Shown piece by piece: positions 1 to 8,175 of a stretch of 64,000 nucleotides of DNA; position 1 is the first letter of the stretch; every line of letters begins with the position of its first letter. A model generated the notes under the pieces. The model was not told the origin of the DNA and did not search any database. It was given only the letters and a program-made list of their open reading frames with translations. The position numbers and the translations under genes are program-made. The DNA lies in the NCBI RefSeq assembly GCF_006636205.1, contig NZ_VIGB01000001.1, positions 124,001-188,000 of the forward strand, given 5' to 3'. This stretch comes from Kitasatospora acidiphila. Lineage in GTDB: Bacteria; Actinomycetota; Actinomycetes; Streptomycetales; Streptomycetaceae.

Positions 1-1076
1 GACACCTCCAATGTGCACCGTGGCGCGCACACCCTCGCCAAGCAGGCCACCCAGGTCTACGAGGAGGGCCGGGAGGAGGCCGCCAAGCTGCTCGGCACCC
101 AGGACACCGGCGAGATCGTCTTCGTTCGGGGCACCACCGAGGCCGTCAACCTGGTGGCACAGACCTGGGGTCGGGCCAACCTCGGGTGGGCGACGAGATC
201 CTGGTGTCAGCCGCCGAGCACCACTCCAACCTGGTGCCCTGGCAGTTGATCGCCAAGGAGCGACGAGCCCGGGTCAAGCCGATCCCGCTGCTCCCCGACG
301 GGCAGTTGGACCAGGACGCCTACCGGGACCTGCTGAGCTCCAAGACCAAGCTGGTGGCGCTCACCCACGCCTCCAACGTCCTGGGCACGGTGCCGCCGGT
401 GGCGGAGATGACCGCGCTGGCCCACCGCTACGGCGCCCGGGTGCTGGTCGACGGAGCCCAGGCGGTGAGCCACTTCCCGGTGGACGTCAGCGAGTTGGAC
501 GCCGACTTCTACGCCTTCTCCGGGCACAAGGTGTTCGCACCGACCGGGATCGGCGTGCTGTTCGGCAAGCGCGAGGTGCTGGAGGCCATGCCCCCGTGGC
601 AGGGCGGCGGCAACATGATCGACTCGGTGAGCTTCGAGGAGACCACGTACGCCCCGCTGCCGCACCGGCTGGAGGCGGGCACCGGCCACATCGCCGGCGT
701 CGCCGGCCTGCGGGCGGCGCTGCGCTACCTCGGCGGGCTGGACCGGGAGGCCGCCACGGCCCACGAGGAGCAGCTCACCCAGTACGCCATGGGTGCGCTG
801 GCGACCGTGCCCGGGCTGCGGCTGATCGGCACGGCGCCCGGGAAGATCGGAGTGCTCACCTTCCTGATGGACGGTGCCGACCCGATGGCCCTGGCCGGGA
901 TGCTCGACCAGCAGGGCATCGCGGTCCGGGCCGGACACCACTGCGCGCAGCCGGCGTTGGCCGCGTACGGCGTCACCAGCGCGGTGCGGGCGTCGCTCGC
1001 GCTGTACAACACCGTGCAGGACGTCGACGCCCTGGTTGCCGCGTTGCAGGGGGCGGCCGCCTCCTGCAACGGCTAG
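1..1076 (+). CDS. SufS-like cysteine desulfurase (class V aminotransferase fold), 5' partial, one frameshift
   Basis: PLP-dependent enzyme expected to take sulfur from cysteine as an enzyme persulfide. The frame is open from base 1, so the N-terminus lies outside the window. An N-terminal part (HRGAHTL, then VRGTTEAVNLVA) is followed by EHHSNLVPW, the PLP-lysine motif SGHKVFAPTG, the AGTGHIAG loop and RAGHHCAQP, whose Cys is the SufS-type active-site cysteine. The reading frame breaks at about 181-190: restoring one G in the GGG run gives ANLGVGDEIL and rejoins both halves into about 358 residues, normal for the family minus its start. No other suf genes are visible downstream, so it may serve a dedicated pathway rather than housekeeping Fe-S assembly. 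Family call is secure; the physiological partner is unknown. Confidence 0.88.
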   Translation, partial: HLQCAPWRAHPRQAGHPGLRGGPGGGRQAARHPGHRRDRLRSGHHRGRQPGGTDLGSGQPRVGDEILVSAAEHHSNLVPWQLIAKERRARVKPIPLLPDGQLDQDAYRDLLSSKTKLVALTHASNVLGTVPPVAEMTALAHRYGARVLVDGAQAVSHFPVDVSELDADFYAFSGHKVFAPTGIGVLFGKREVLEAMPPWQGGGNMIDSVSFEETTYAPLPHRLEAGTGHIAGVAGLRAALRYLGGLDREAATAHEEQLTQYAMGALATVPGLRLIGTAPGKIGVLTFLMDGADPMALAGMLDQQGIAVRAGHHCAQPALAAYGVTSAVRASLALYNTVQDVDALVAALQGAAASCNG

Positions 1077-1106
1077 GCGGGTTACCGGGTAGCCGGGTAA
1101 CCGGTG

Positions 1107-1155
1107 CGTGGGTGTGGCTGTCGGCTCGCTCGGGGAGCCGACAGCCACACCCACG
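1107..1155 (+). terminator. Strong hairpin terminator after the cysteine desulfurase gene
   Basis: A perfect 21-bp inverted repeat (1107-1127 with 1135-1155) closes a 7-nt loop, 31 bp after the desulfurase stop codon. There is no T run, as is common in high-GC actinobacteria. It also lies just beyond the 3' end of the convergent methyltransferase remnant, so it could work in both directions. Confidence 0.8.
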
Positions 1156-1159
1156 CGGT

Positions 1160-1424
1160 TCATGACGGGCGGCCACCCCAGGCGGAGCACAGTGCGAGGT
1201 AGAGGTCGAAGACCTCGGGGTCGTCGAGGTCGGGGTCGTCGAGGTCGGGGTCGTCGAGGTCGGCGAAGCACCCGGCCCGGGGCCCGCCCGCCCACCGTCG
1301 TGGTGAGCACCTCGCGCGAGTAGGGGTCGAGCACCTCGGCCATCAGGTCCAGGCGCTGCCGCTCGGCATCGGCCGAGTGTCTGCGGGTCAGCGAGCCGTA
1401 GTCGGGCAGGTCGGGTTGGGACAT
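1160..1424 (-). pseudogene. Internally deleted SAM-dependent methyltransferase remnant
   Basis: From ATG 1424 the frame reads MSQPDLPDYG and then LMAEVLDPYSREVL, which resembles the helix before the glycine-rich SAM motif of class I methyltransferases. The end of the locus, in another frame, reads LYLALCSAWGGRPS, which resembles the usual C-terminus of the same family (aWGRRP). The catalytic core between them is missing. The two ends are out of frame by a net two bases lost or one gained, and are joined through three tandem 15-bp repeats encoding DLDDP. I infer a gene that lost roughly 150 codons. It could instead be a short unrelated acidic protein, but the matching ends argue for decay. Confidence 0.5.
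1216..1260. repeat. Three perfect tandem 15-bp repeats
   Basis: The unit CGGGGTCGTCGAGGT occurs three times without a mismatch at 1216-1230, 1231-1245 and 1246-1260, inside the methyltransferase remnant. On the minus strand it encodes DLDDP repeats. Confidence 0.9.
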
Positions 1425-1615
1425 CACCGCGCTCCGATCCGGTCGCTCCGCCCCAGCCCCTCCGGTGCAGCCCGGCCGGCCCGTTCGGGGGCGGCCCCGC
1501 GCGCACGCGTCACCCTTCGACCGTGTCCGGCAACTCGGGCAGCGGCCACGACGGGTCGGGCGACCAGGGTGACCAGGCTCGGCGACCGTGCCCGCCCGCT
1601 CCTGGAGCAGCCCGA

Positions 1616-1653
1616 CGGTTCGCTCCCGGCGCCGTGGCGCCGGGAGCGAACCG
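1616..1653 (-). terminator. 18-bp perfect hairpin downstream of the GNAT gene
   Basis: Arms 1616-1633 and 1636-1653 are perfect reverse complements separated by GT. The hairpin lies 67 bp beyond the stop codon of the minus-strand acetyltransferase gene and is the only clear element in the roughly 300-bp stretch 1425-1720, which otherwise holds no supportable gene. Confidence 0.75.
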
Positions 1654-1720
1654 CATCTCCGTCATCCCCCGGTCCGTCAGTCAAGGAGCCCCCGCCACAC
1701 CGGAGCAACCCCTCGGCGCC

Positions 1721-2143
1721 TCACGCCAGCGGCCTGACCCAGCGGCGCCACTGCTCCTCGGCGTGGTACCCGGCGGCACGCCAGGCGTGCTGGCCGAGTT
1801 CGTTGCGGTCCAGGACCATCGCATCGGCCCGGCGGCCGCCGAGCGCCGCGAAGCGCTCATGGGCGGCGGTGATCAGCGCGTCGGCGATGCCCTGCCGGCG
1901 CTGGTCCGGGTCGACGGCCAGCCGGTACAGGTGGCAGCGCCACCCGTCATAGCCGGCTATGACGGTGCCGACCACGGCCCCGTCCCGGTCGGCCACCAGC
2001 AGGGCTTCCGGGTCGCGGACGAGCAGACGGGTCACACCGTCCTCGTCGTCGGTGATGCTGGTGCCCTCGGCCGACCGGGCCCAGAAGGCCAGCAGCGCCG
2101 GGATCTCGTGGCAGCTCGCGGTACGTATCCTGATCTCGCTCAT
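1721..2143 (-). CDS. GNAT family N-acetyltransferase
   Basis: A 140-residue protein with a single GNAT fold, which transfers an acyl group from acyl-CoA to an amine. The pyrophosphate-binding motif is visible as RRQGIADALI at about residues 82-91, preceded by the strand LYRLAVDP and followed by a C-terminal RAAGYHAEEQWRRW strand, at full family length. The start is ATG 2143. It stands alone, followed by the hairpin at 1616-1653. Nothing in the sequence fixes the substrate. Confidence 0.85.
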   Translation of the reverse strand: MSEIRIRTASCHEIPALLAFWARSAEGTSITDDEDGVTRLLVRDPEALLVADRDGAVVGTVIAGYDGWRCHLYRLAVDPDQRRQGIADALITAAHERFAALGGRRADAMVLDRNELGQHAWRAAGYHAEEQWRRWVRPLA

Positions 2144-2265
2144 CCGACCTGCCTACCAGGACCGGTGCGACCGGTACAGGCAATTCCGGTTGCTGGACGG
2201 CTAGTCGACGAGCCAGGCTCACCCGGGTCGGTTCACGACCGGGATCGGCGCGTGCACCGGCGCGG

Positions 2266-3101
2266 TCAGCGCCACGCCCCGGCCGCCGCGGCCGCCGCCG
2301 CGAACGCCTCGAAGCTGCGGGCCGGACGCCCGAGCGCCTCCGCGACGCCGTCGGCGACCGCGCCCCCGCGCCCGTCCCGTACCGCCACCAGCAGGCCGGT
2401 GAGAAAGCGCGCGGCCGGTTCCGGGACCCCGAAGGAGAGCTGCTGCCGGACGAACTCCTCGGGGGTGACGTCGACATGGCGTACGGTGCGACCGCTGGCG
2501 CGCCCGATGACGTCCGCCGCCTCACCGAAGCTGAGCGCCTGCGGGCCCGTCAGGTAGTAGATCCGGCCGGCGTGCTTCTCCTCGGTGAGCGCCGCCGCGG
2601 CGACGTCCGCGATGTCCTCGGCGTCCACGAACGGCGTGCGGCCGTCTCCGGTCGGCAGTGCCAGCCTGCCGTCGAGGATGGCGAGGCGCCAGAAGTTCTC
2701 GCTGAAGTTCTGCGCGAACCAGTCCGGTCGCAGGATCGTCCAATCGGCGCCGCAGGTGCGCACGGTCTGCTCAATTGCCTTGAGGGGGTTGCTGTCGTCC
2801 GCCTCACCGACGCCGCTACCCGACAGCAGCACCACCCGCCGCACGCCGGCGGCGGCCGCGGCGGTCACGAACCCGCGAACACCTGCCTGGGGTCGGGGTT
2901 CACCGCCATGTCGGGCTTCAGCACGTACACGGCTCCGACGCCGTCGAGTGCGGGCGCCCAAGTGCCGGGGTTGTCAAAGTCGAACGGAACGTCAGCACCC
3001 GTGCGGGAAGCGGTCCGGACCGGCAGGCCGGCGGCGGTCAGACGGCGGGCGATGCGGCGACCGGTCGTGCCGGTGCCACCGAGAATGAGGATCTTTTCCA
3101 T
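2266..3101 (-). CDS. NmrA/SDR-type NAD(P)-binding protein, one frameshift
   Basis: Atypical short-chain dehydrogenase of the NmrA-like group (NAD(P)H sensors or quinone reductases). The N-terminal Rossmann motif is LGGTGTTGRR. Later parts include VVLLSGSGVG, WTILRPDWFAQNF, TPFVDAEDIADVAAA and YYLTGPQALSF, all characteristic of the family. The frame breaks at about 2870-2880; restoring one G in a GGG run joins the two parts to about 278 residues, the usual size. ATG 3101 was chosen because the Rossmann strand begins at once; an in-frame GTG at 3116 is an alternative. It is divergently paired with the AraC gene at 3185 across tandem palindromes, a common regulator-target arrangement. Confidence 0.8.
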
Positions 3102-3130
3102 GCCTCCAGCGAACACCTCAGGCCCCTGGA

Positions 3131-3170
3131 CGATCCATGGGAGATCGTCGCCGATCCATGTGTGATCGTC
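3131..3170. promoter_or_regulatory. Tandem palindromic operator between NmrA-like and AraC-type genes
   Basis: Two copies of CGATC-N7-GATCG occur at 3131-3147 and 3152-3168. They sit in 19-bp direct repeats that differ at only three positions. Their starts are 21 bp apart, two helical turns, so bound protomers would lie on the same face of the DNA. The pair fills the short gap between the divergent starts at 3101 and 3185. The likely ligand is the adjacent AraC-family protein; this is inferred from position and symmetry. Confidence 0.65.
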
Positions 3171-3184
3171 TACCGTTGACCATC

Positions 3185-4134
3185 ATGGACGTGCTGAGCG
3201 ATCTGCTCCACCGGGCCCGCGCCAGGAACGCGGTGATCAGGCAGCTGATCCAGCGGCCGCCGTGGTCGCTGGCCTACGCCGACGCACCCGCGCTCACGGT
3301 GGTGGCCACGCTCGGCGGGCAGGCGTCGATCCGCCTCGACGACCACCCGAGCGCCGCCGCCCCGTGCAGCTAACGGCCGGTGACATCGCGCTGATCAGCC
3401 GAGCCAGCCGGTACACGGTCGCCGACGACCCGGCCACCCCTGTGCAACTCGTCATCCACGGCAACGGCCGGAAGCAGATCCTCGGCGACGGCCCGGCGGT
3501 GACGGCCGCCCTGCGAAACCCGGCCCCGCGCACCTACGGTGACGGCCTGCCAGGCGCCACGGTGCTGCTCCGCGGCACCTACGACCTCCACGGCACCGTG
3601 GGCGAGCGCCTGTTGGACATGCTCCCGCCGCTCGCCGTGATGCCGGCCGGCCCCCGGACCCTGGCGGTGCTGGAGCTGCTCACCACCGAGGCCGCCCGTG
3701 ACGAGCCCGGCCAGGACGCCGTCGTGCGCCAACTGCTGGACCTGGTGCTGGTGATCACCCTGCGCGCCTGGTTCGCCTGCCACGGCACCGCGCAACCCGG
3801 CTGGTACCGCGCGCTGACCGACCCCGCGATCGGCCGGGCCCTGTGCATGCTGCACGAGGATCCGGCCCGCCGCTGGACGGTCGCCGGGCTGGCCACCGAG
3901 GTCGGCCTGTCCCGCGCCGCCTTCGCCGCACGCTTCGCCCAGCTGGTGGGCGAACCGCCACTGGGCTACCTGACCACCTGGCGGATGACCCTGGCGGCGG
4001 ATCTGCTCCGGGACGCCGACACGACCATCGCCACCGTGGCCCACGAGGTCGGCTACGCGGACGCGTTCGCGTTCAGCGCGGCGTTCAAGCGGGCCCGGGG
4101 CGTCAGTCCATCGGCCTGGCGGCAGCTGACCTGA
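3185..4134 (+). CDS. AraC family transcriptional regulator with cupin-type sensor, one frameshift
   Basis: The start is ATG 3185 (MDVLSDLLHRARAR). The N-terminal half fits a cupin-like ligand-binding domain, and the C-terminal ~100 residues carry the AraC double helix-turn-helix: WTVAGLATEVGLSRAAFAARF for the first, then VAHEVGYADAFAFSAAFKR and GVSPSAWR for the second. The frame shifts at about 3355-3365 in a CCCC run; adding one base restores LDDHPSAAAP joined to QLTAGDIALI and about 316 residues, normal for this subfamily. It probably controls the divergent NmrA-like gene and itself through the palindromes at 3131-3170. The inducer is unknown. Confidence 0.85.
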
Positions 4135-4181
4135 GTCGCGGCCGCGGCCCCGGGGAGCACCGCCGGGCGTCCCTAAATGCC

Positions 4182-4209
4182 TTGGGGCGCTGCGAACGGT
4201 GCGTCTACT
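4182..4209 (+). promoter_or_regulatory. Candidate sigma70-type promoter for a leaderless cpt transcript
   Basis: TTGGGG at 4182-4187 and TCTACT at 4204-4209 are separated by 16 bp. The GTG start at 4219 lies ten bases after the -10 hexamer and there is no Shine-Dalgarno sequence before it, which fits leaderless transcription. Assigned by motif only. Confidence 0.4.
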
Positions 4210-4218
4210 GTGGCCACC

Positions 4219-4755
4219 GTGAACACTCAGGTCATCGTGCTCAACGGCGGTTCCAGCTCCGGCAAGTCCGGGATCTCCAAGTGCCTGCAGGCGGTGCTGC
4301 CGGTGCCGTTCCTGGCCTTCAGCATCGACTCGTTCGTCGACTCGATGCCCGCCTCCCTGCAGTCGTCGGACGCCGGCATCGAGGTCGCCGCGGACGGCGG
4401 GGTGACCGTCGGCGAGGAGTTCCGCCGGCTGGAGGCGGCCTGGATGGCAGGCGTCGCCGCGACGGTCCGGGCGGGCGCCCGGGTCGTGATCGATGACGTG
4501 TTCCTCGGCGGGGCGGCGTCCCAGCAGCGCTGGCGGCAGGCGCTCGACGGGCTCGACGTGCTGTGGGTCGGGGTGCGGTGCGACCCCCAGGTGGCCGCCG
4601 GCCGGGAGCTCGTCCGGGGCGACCGGGCCGGCGGGATGGCCGCGTCACAGGCGGCGGTGGTGCACCGGGGCGTGGTCTACGACCTGGAGGTGGACACCAC
4701 CCGCACCGAAGCCCTGCAGTGCGCGCGGACGATCGCCGCCGCGCTCACCGACTGA
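4219..4755 (+). CDS. cpt: Chloramphenicol 3-O-phosphotransferase-like kinase
   Basis: P-loop kinase closely resembling the S. venezuelae chloramphenicol phosphotransferase, which phosphorylates the C-3 hydroxyl of chloramphenicol. The Walker A motif GGSSSGKS occupies residues 10-17. Asp37 in FSIDS matches the proposed catalytic Asp37 of that enzyme. [20 protein letters not shown] and GMAASQA also follow it closely. At 178 residues it is full length. GTG 4219 is preferred by alignment with the family start. The frame extends upstream to ATG 4177, but those 14 residues look non-homologous. It may give resistance, or act on another small hydroxylated substrate. No chloramphenicol biosynthesis genes are in the window. 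Confidence 0.85.
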   Translation: MNTQVIVLNGGSSSGKSGISKCLQAVLPVPFLAFSIDSFVDSMPASLQSSDAGIEVAADGGVTVGEEFRRLEAAWMAGVAATVRAGARVVIDDVFLGGAASQQRWRQALDGLDVLWVGVRCDPQVAAGRELVRGDRAGGMAASQAAVVHRGVVYDLEVDTTRTEALQCARTIAAALTD

Positions 4756-4779
4756 TCACCCGGCCGACTGATCACCCGG
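4748..4779. repeat. Perfect 16-bp tandem duplication spanning two convergent stop codons
   Basis: CCGACTGATCACCCGG occurs at 4748-4763 and again, directly adjoining, at 4764-4779. The first copy carries the TGA of cpt (4753-4755) and the second carries the TGA of the convergent SnoaL-like gene (4772-4774, minus strand). Confidence 0.85.
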
Positions 4780-5203
4780 CCGGCTGCTCGGCGGGCGCCT
4801 CGGCCACCAGGGCGTCGTACCAGTGCTGGGTGTCGGCGTACTCGCGCATGCTGGCGATGCGGCCCTCGCGAACGGTGAAGACACCGCTGTTCTTCTGCTG
4901 GTACGGCCGCCCGGTGCGGCCGGTGGCCCAGGAGTCCCACTCGACGAAGACCTGGTCACCCTCGCCGAACAGGTTGGTGACCCGCAGGCCGACCTCGCGG
5001 TCCGGGTCGAGGTGGGCGAAGGCGGTGGCGAGGAAACCGTTGATCACCTGGTCCCGCCCCTGCCAGAGGCCGGAGATCGGCAGCTCCCCGGCGTACCAGC
5101 AACTGCCGTCCTCGGCCCAGGAGTCCTCGACGGCCTGCTGGTCACCCGCCGCCAGCGCGGCGAAGTAGCGGCGCACGACGTCCTTGGGCTGGGTGCTGGT
5201 CAT
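4772..5203 (-). CDS. SnoaL-like / NTF2-fold protein
   Basis: A 143-residue single-domain protein of the SnoaL/NTF2-like group, a cone-shaped fold used for small hydrophobic ligands, isomerisation or cyclisation. It begins DVVRRYFAALAAGD, and has WQGRDQVINGFLATAF and the C-terminal FTVREGRIASMREYAD strand typical of the family. ATG 5203 follows an AAGGTGG Shine-Dalgarno sequence with about nine bases of spacing. A 15-bp perfect palindrome (5234-5248) lies just upstream, suggesting control by a dimeric repressor. The substrate cannot be read from the sequence. Confidence 0.8.
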   Translation of the reverse strand: MTSTQPKDVVRRYFAALAAGDQQAVEDSWAEDGSCWYAGELPISGLWQGRDQVINGFLATAFAHLDPDREVGLRVTNLFGEGDQVFVEWDSWATGRTGRPYQQKNSGVFTVREGRIASMREYADTQHWYDALVAEAPAEQPAG

Positions 5204-5233
5204 GAGGGGTTCCACCTTTCCTGGCTGCTTGGC

Positions 5234-5248
5234 TTGACTCAGAGTCAA
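5234..5248. promoter_or_regulatory. Perfect 15-bp palindrome upstream of the SnoaL-like gene
   Basis: TTGACTC-A-GAGTCAA lies 31 bp from the SnoaL-like start codon, where a repressor would cover the promoter. The symmetry is typical of TetR or MarR dimer sites. No such regulator gene adjoins it. Confidence 0.5.
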
Positions 5249-5294
5249 CCGAAAGCCGGACCCGCGACCCAGACGCAATCCGCACCGGCCAGCC

Positions 5295-5309
5295 ATCACG
5301 AATCGTGAT
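5295..5309. promoter_or_regulatory. Second perfect 15-bp palindrome in the 5204-5527 intergenic region
   Basis: ATCACGA-A-TCGTGAT is perfect and stands in the 324-bp gap between the divergent SnoaL-like gene (5203) and the secreted-protein gene (5528). Its sequence differs from the 5234 palindrome, so a different regulator is expected. I see no further gene in this gap. Confidence 0.45.
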
Positions 5310-5527
5310 CGCCGCCCTCGCCGCCGGCCGTGGAGTACCGGACTGGCAGCAGCGAGCAACACATCCCATACGAGGTCAACTCCGAGCAATAGCCAGGAAT
5401 CAGACAGCGAGCAATCTCATTTCGACGTGTTCCGTTCAAGCTCTGCTCACTCGACCATGGGACGGTTTGGCCGCGCCTACGCGCGTAGCATCGCTTCCTG
5501 CCCCCACGAACACGCGGAGCCTGACGC

Positions 5528-7252
5528 ATGACCGGAATCACCAGGGGTGCCCGTCCCCTCGCCCTGGCCGCCGCCGCACTGGTCGCCCTGGCTGCGGTGA
5601 ACACCGCACCGTCCCACGCGGCCGCGGCCCCGGCTCCCGCCGCCCGCACCACTGCCGCGACCACCCAGCACCGGGTGCTGTTCGACGACACCAAGGCGGA
5701 GACGGCCGGCAACGCCGACTGGATCATCAGCACCAGCCAGCCCGACCCGCTCGCGCAGAACTCCAACCCGCAGTCCGAGACGGACTGGACCGGCGCCATC
5801 TCCAGCTGGGGCGTGGCCCTGCAGAAGACCGGCCAGTACAGCCTGAAGACGCTGCCGCCCGGTTCGACCATCAGCTACGGCACCGGCGGCGCCCTGGACC
5901 TCGCCAACTTCGACGAGTTCGTGCTGCCGGAGCCCAACATCCGGCTGAGCGACGCCGAGAAGACCGCCTTGATGAAGTTCGTGCAGAACGGCGGCGGCCT
6001 GTTCCTGATCTCCGACCACACCGGCAGTGACCGCAACAACGACGGCTGGGACTCCCCCGCCATCATCAACGACCTGCTGACCACCAACTCGGTGGACAGC
6101 AACGACCCGTTCGGCCTGTCCGTCGATCTGCTGAACATCACGACCGACAACCCGCGGGCCATCTCCGACAGCACCGACCCGGTGCTGAACGGCCCGTTCG
6201 GCACGGTGACCGGCAGCATCATCCGCAACGGCACCACCTTCACCCTCAAGCCCGCTGACAACCCGTCGGTCAAGGGCATCGTCTACCGGACCGGCTACTC
6301 CGGGAACACCGGCGCCTTCTTCGCGACCAGCAGCTTCGGCAAGGGCCGGGTCGCGCTCTGGGGTGACAGCTCGGCCATCGACGACGGCAGCGGCCAGTCC
6401 GGCAAGACCCTCTACAACGGCTGGGACGACCCGGCCGGCACCGATGCCGCGCTCGGCCTGAACGCCACCGCCTGGCTCGCCGCCGGCAGCGGCACCACCG
6501 GCACCGGCAGCGTCAGCCTCGCCAACCCGGGCGCGCAGACCGCCACCGTCGGCACCGCCGCCGGCCTCCAGCTCTCGGCCGCCGACACCGCCGGCGGCAC
6601 CCTGACATACACCGCCACCGGCCTCCCCGCCGGCCTCAGCCTCAACGGCGCGACCGGCCTGATCAGCGGCACCCCGACCACCGCCGGCACCTTCTCGGTG
6701 ACGGCGACCGCCACCGACTCCACCGGGCCGTCCTCCTCCAGCACCTTCACCTGGACGGTCAACCCGGCCGGCGGCGGCACCGGATGCACCGCCGCCCAGC
6801 TGCTGACCAATCCCGGATTCGAGGCCGGCAGCACCGCCGGCTGGACCGAGACCGACACCAGCGGCACCAGCGCCATCAACAGCAGCTCCGGCGAGCCGCC
6901 GCACTCCGGCAGCTACGACGCCTGGCTCGACGGCTACGGCAGCACCAACACCGACACGCTCGCCCAGACGGTGACCCTGCCGGCCGGCTGCGCCAACTAC
7001 ACCTTCAGCTTCTGGCTGCACATCGACACCGCCGAGCCCACCACCTCGGCATACGACAAGCTCACCGTGACCGCCAACGGCACCACGCTGGCCACCTACT
7101 CCAACACCAACGCGGCCACCGGGTACCAGCAGCACACCCTCAACCTGGCCGCCTACGCGGGTCAGAGCGTGACCCTGAAGTTCACCGGCGCCGAGGACTA
7201 CACCAAGCAGACCTCGTTCGTCCTGGACGACACCGCCGTCAACGTCTCCTGA
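5528..7252 (+). CDS. Secreted multidomain protein: GATase1-like N-domain, putative Ig (He_PIG) domain, C-terminal jelly-roll-like domain
   Basis: A 574-residue exported protein. A Sec signal peptide (basic start, then an Ala/Leu/Val core) probably ends at SHA, residue 31. Residues about 50-320 resemble a class I amidotransferase-like fold (FDDTKAETAGNADW; LMKFVQNGGGLFLISDHTG; GKGRVALWGDSS). Residues about 335-415 form a putative Ig domain with GLPAGLSLNGATGLISGTPT, the He_PIG hallmark. After a short Gly-rich linker, residues about 420-574 resemble a carbohydrate-binding-type beta-sandwich (LLTNPGFEAG, then FVLDDTAVNVS). It may bind or process extracellular polysaccharide. A strong terminator follows. 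The catalytic role of the first domain is uncertain. Confidence 0.8.
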   Translation: MTGITRGARPLALAAAALVALAAVNTAPSHAAAAPAPAARTTAATTQHRVLFDDTKAETAGNADWIISTSQPDPLAQNSNPQSETDWTGAISSWGVALQKTGQYSLKTLPPGSTISYGTGGALDLANFDEFVLPEPNIRLSDAEKTALMKFVQNGGGLFLISDHTGSDRNNDGWDSPAIINDLLTTNSVDSNDPFGLSVDLLNITTDNPRAISDSTDPVLNGPFGTVTGSIIRNGTTFTLKPADNPSVKGIVYRTGYSGNTGAFFATSSFGKGRVALWGDSSAIDDGSGQSGKTLYNGWDDPAGTDAALGLNATAWLAAGSGTTGTGSVSLANPGAQTATVGTAAGLQLSAADTAGGTLTYTATGLPAGLSLNGATGLISGTPTTAGTFSVTATATDSTGPSSSSTFTWTVNPAGGGTGCTAAQLLTNPGFEAGSTAGWTETDTSGTSAINSSSGEPPHSGSYDAWLDGYGSTNTDTLAQTVTLPAGCANYTFSFWLHIDTAEPTTSAYDKLTVTANGTTLATYSNTNAATGYQQHTLNLAAYAGQSVTLKFTGAEDYTKQTSFVLDDTAVNVS

Positions 7253-7266
7253 CCGCCCGCCGAACC

Positions 7267-7313
7267 GGCCGGGCCGGTCGCCCTCCCGGGCTGGGAGGGC
7301 GACCGGCCCGGCC
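7267..7313 (+). terminator. 21-bp perfect hairpin terminator
   Basis: Arms 7267-7287 and 7293-7313 are exact reverse complements around a 5-nt loop, 14 bp after the secreted-protein stop codon. It is one of the strongest hairpins in the window. Confidence 0.88.
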
Positions 7314-7383
7314 GCACCGCTGTCACACCCGGCTCCTATCCTGCTGAGCACCCCACGGGCTTCGGGACGAACGGTGCAACACC

Positions 7384-7805
7384 ATGGGTGGCAGCGACTG
7401 GTGGCAGACCGGCCCGTACCAGGAGGATCTGGCGGCCGCGTTCCGGGAGGCGCAGGACCGGGAACTGGCCGAGGACAACCACGGGTTCGAGGGCCGGACG
7501 ATCGACCGGCTGTGGTCGGACGAGGACTGGCAGGAGTTCATCCTCACCGGCGGCACCGCCACCGTGCTCGACCAGGTCACGGTGGTCGATCCCGGACACA
7601 CCGAGCACGGCCCGTTCATGCGGCCGCTGACCCCCGACGAGATCGCCGTCTGGTGCCCCGACGGGCGTCCCACTCAGGCGCAGTGGGTGGCGGCCTGGAG
7701 TCCGAGCACCTGCCGTTCCCGGTCCGCGCGGCCGGCAACTGCACCGTGCTCTACCGCGACGGGCAGCCCGCGCTGATCGGCTACTGGGGCTGCACCGCGG
7801 ACTGA
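7384..7805 (+). CDS. Small hypothetical protein, one frameshift
   Basis: From ATG 7384 the product begins MGGSDWWQTGPYQEDL and runs to about 7690, then continues in the next frame as LESEHLPFPVRAAGNC and ends IGYWGCTAD at 7805. One base added in the GGTGGCGGCC stretch (7685-7697) gives a single 140-residue acidic, Trp-rich soluble protein without signal peptide or membrane segment. Strong third-position GC in both halves supports coding. I do not recognise the family. Confidence 0.6.
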
Positions 7806-7823
7806 CGCCACCAACGCTCCTGG

Positions 7824-7990
7824 TCAGGCGAGTTGAGCACCGAGCTGCTCGCCCAGCTCCCGAAACCCCAGCGCAGCCGCGACCCGCCGCGACGCGGGCA
7901 CCCGCGCCCGCCACTGCGGCAGCAGGCCGGCCGTCAAGGCGTGGGCCGCGGCGGCCGAGCCGGTGTCGGATCCTGCCACTCGCCCGGCGG
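7824..7990 (-). pseudogene. C-terminal fragment of a GNAT-type acetyltransferase
   Basis: The minus strand ends with RVPASRRVAAALGFRELG and GAQLA before a stop at 7824, which resembles the last helix and strand of GNAT enzymes (aSrrvAealGF). Only about 50 residues look related and no acetyl-CoA motif precedes them, so this is probably a relic. The rest of the 370-bp stretch 7806-8175 holds nothing I can support. Confidence 0.4.
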
Positions 7991-8175
7991 GTCGGCGTAC
8001 GGAATTAACGGCGCAACGGTTCACCAACAGGGCGATATGCGGGCAAGGAGGGTGTGACGATCTGCCGGGCGTCGGCGCTGTCAGACACATGAAGTGCGTC
8101 CCTTGCCGCCGGTCGGCGGTCGCTGCGGCGCCTCCGTGGTAATCCGCACAGCCGACAACACCTGGACTCGACACC

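Noticed and set aside
1216..1260. Possible CRISPR or VNTR array
   Set aside because: Repeats adjoin without spacers and there are only three copies; no cas genes in the window.
5477..7351. Long 624-residue open frame antisense to the secreted-protein gene
   Set aside because: Gly/Val/Arg low-complexity product caused by high GC3 of the plus-strand gene; no motif.
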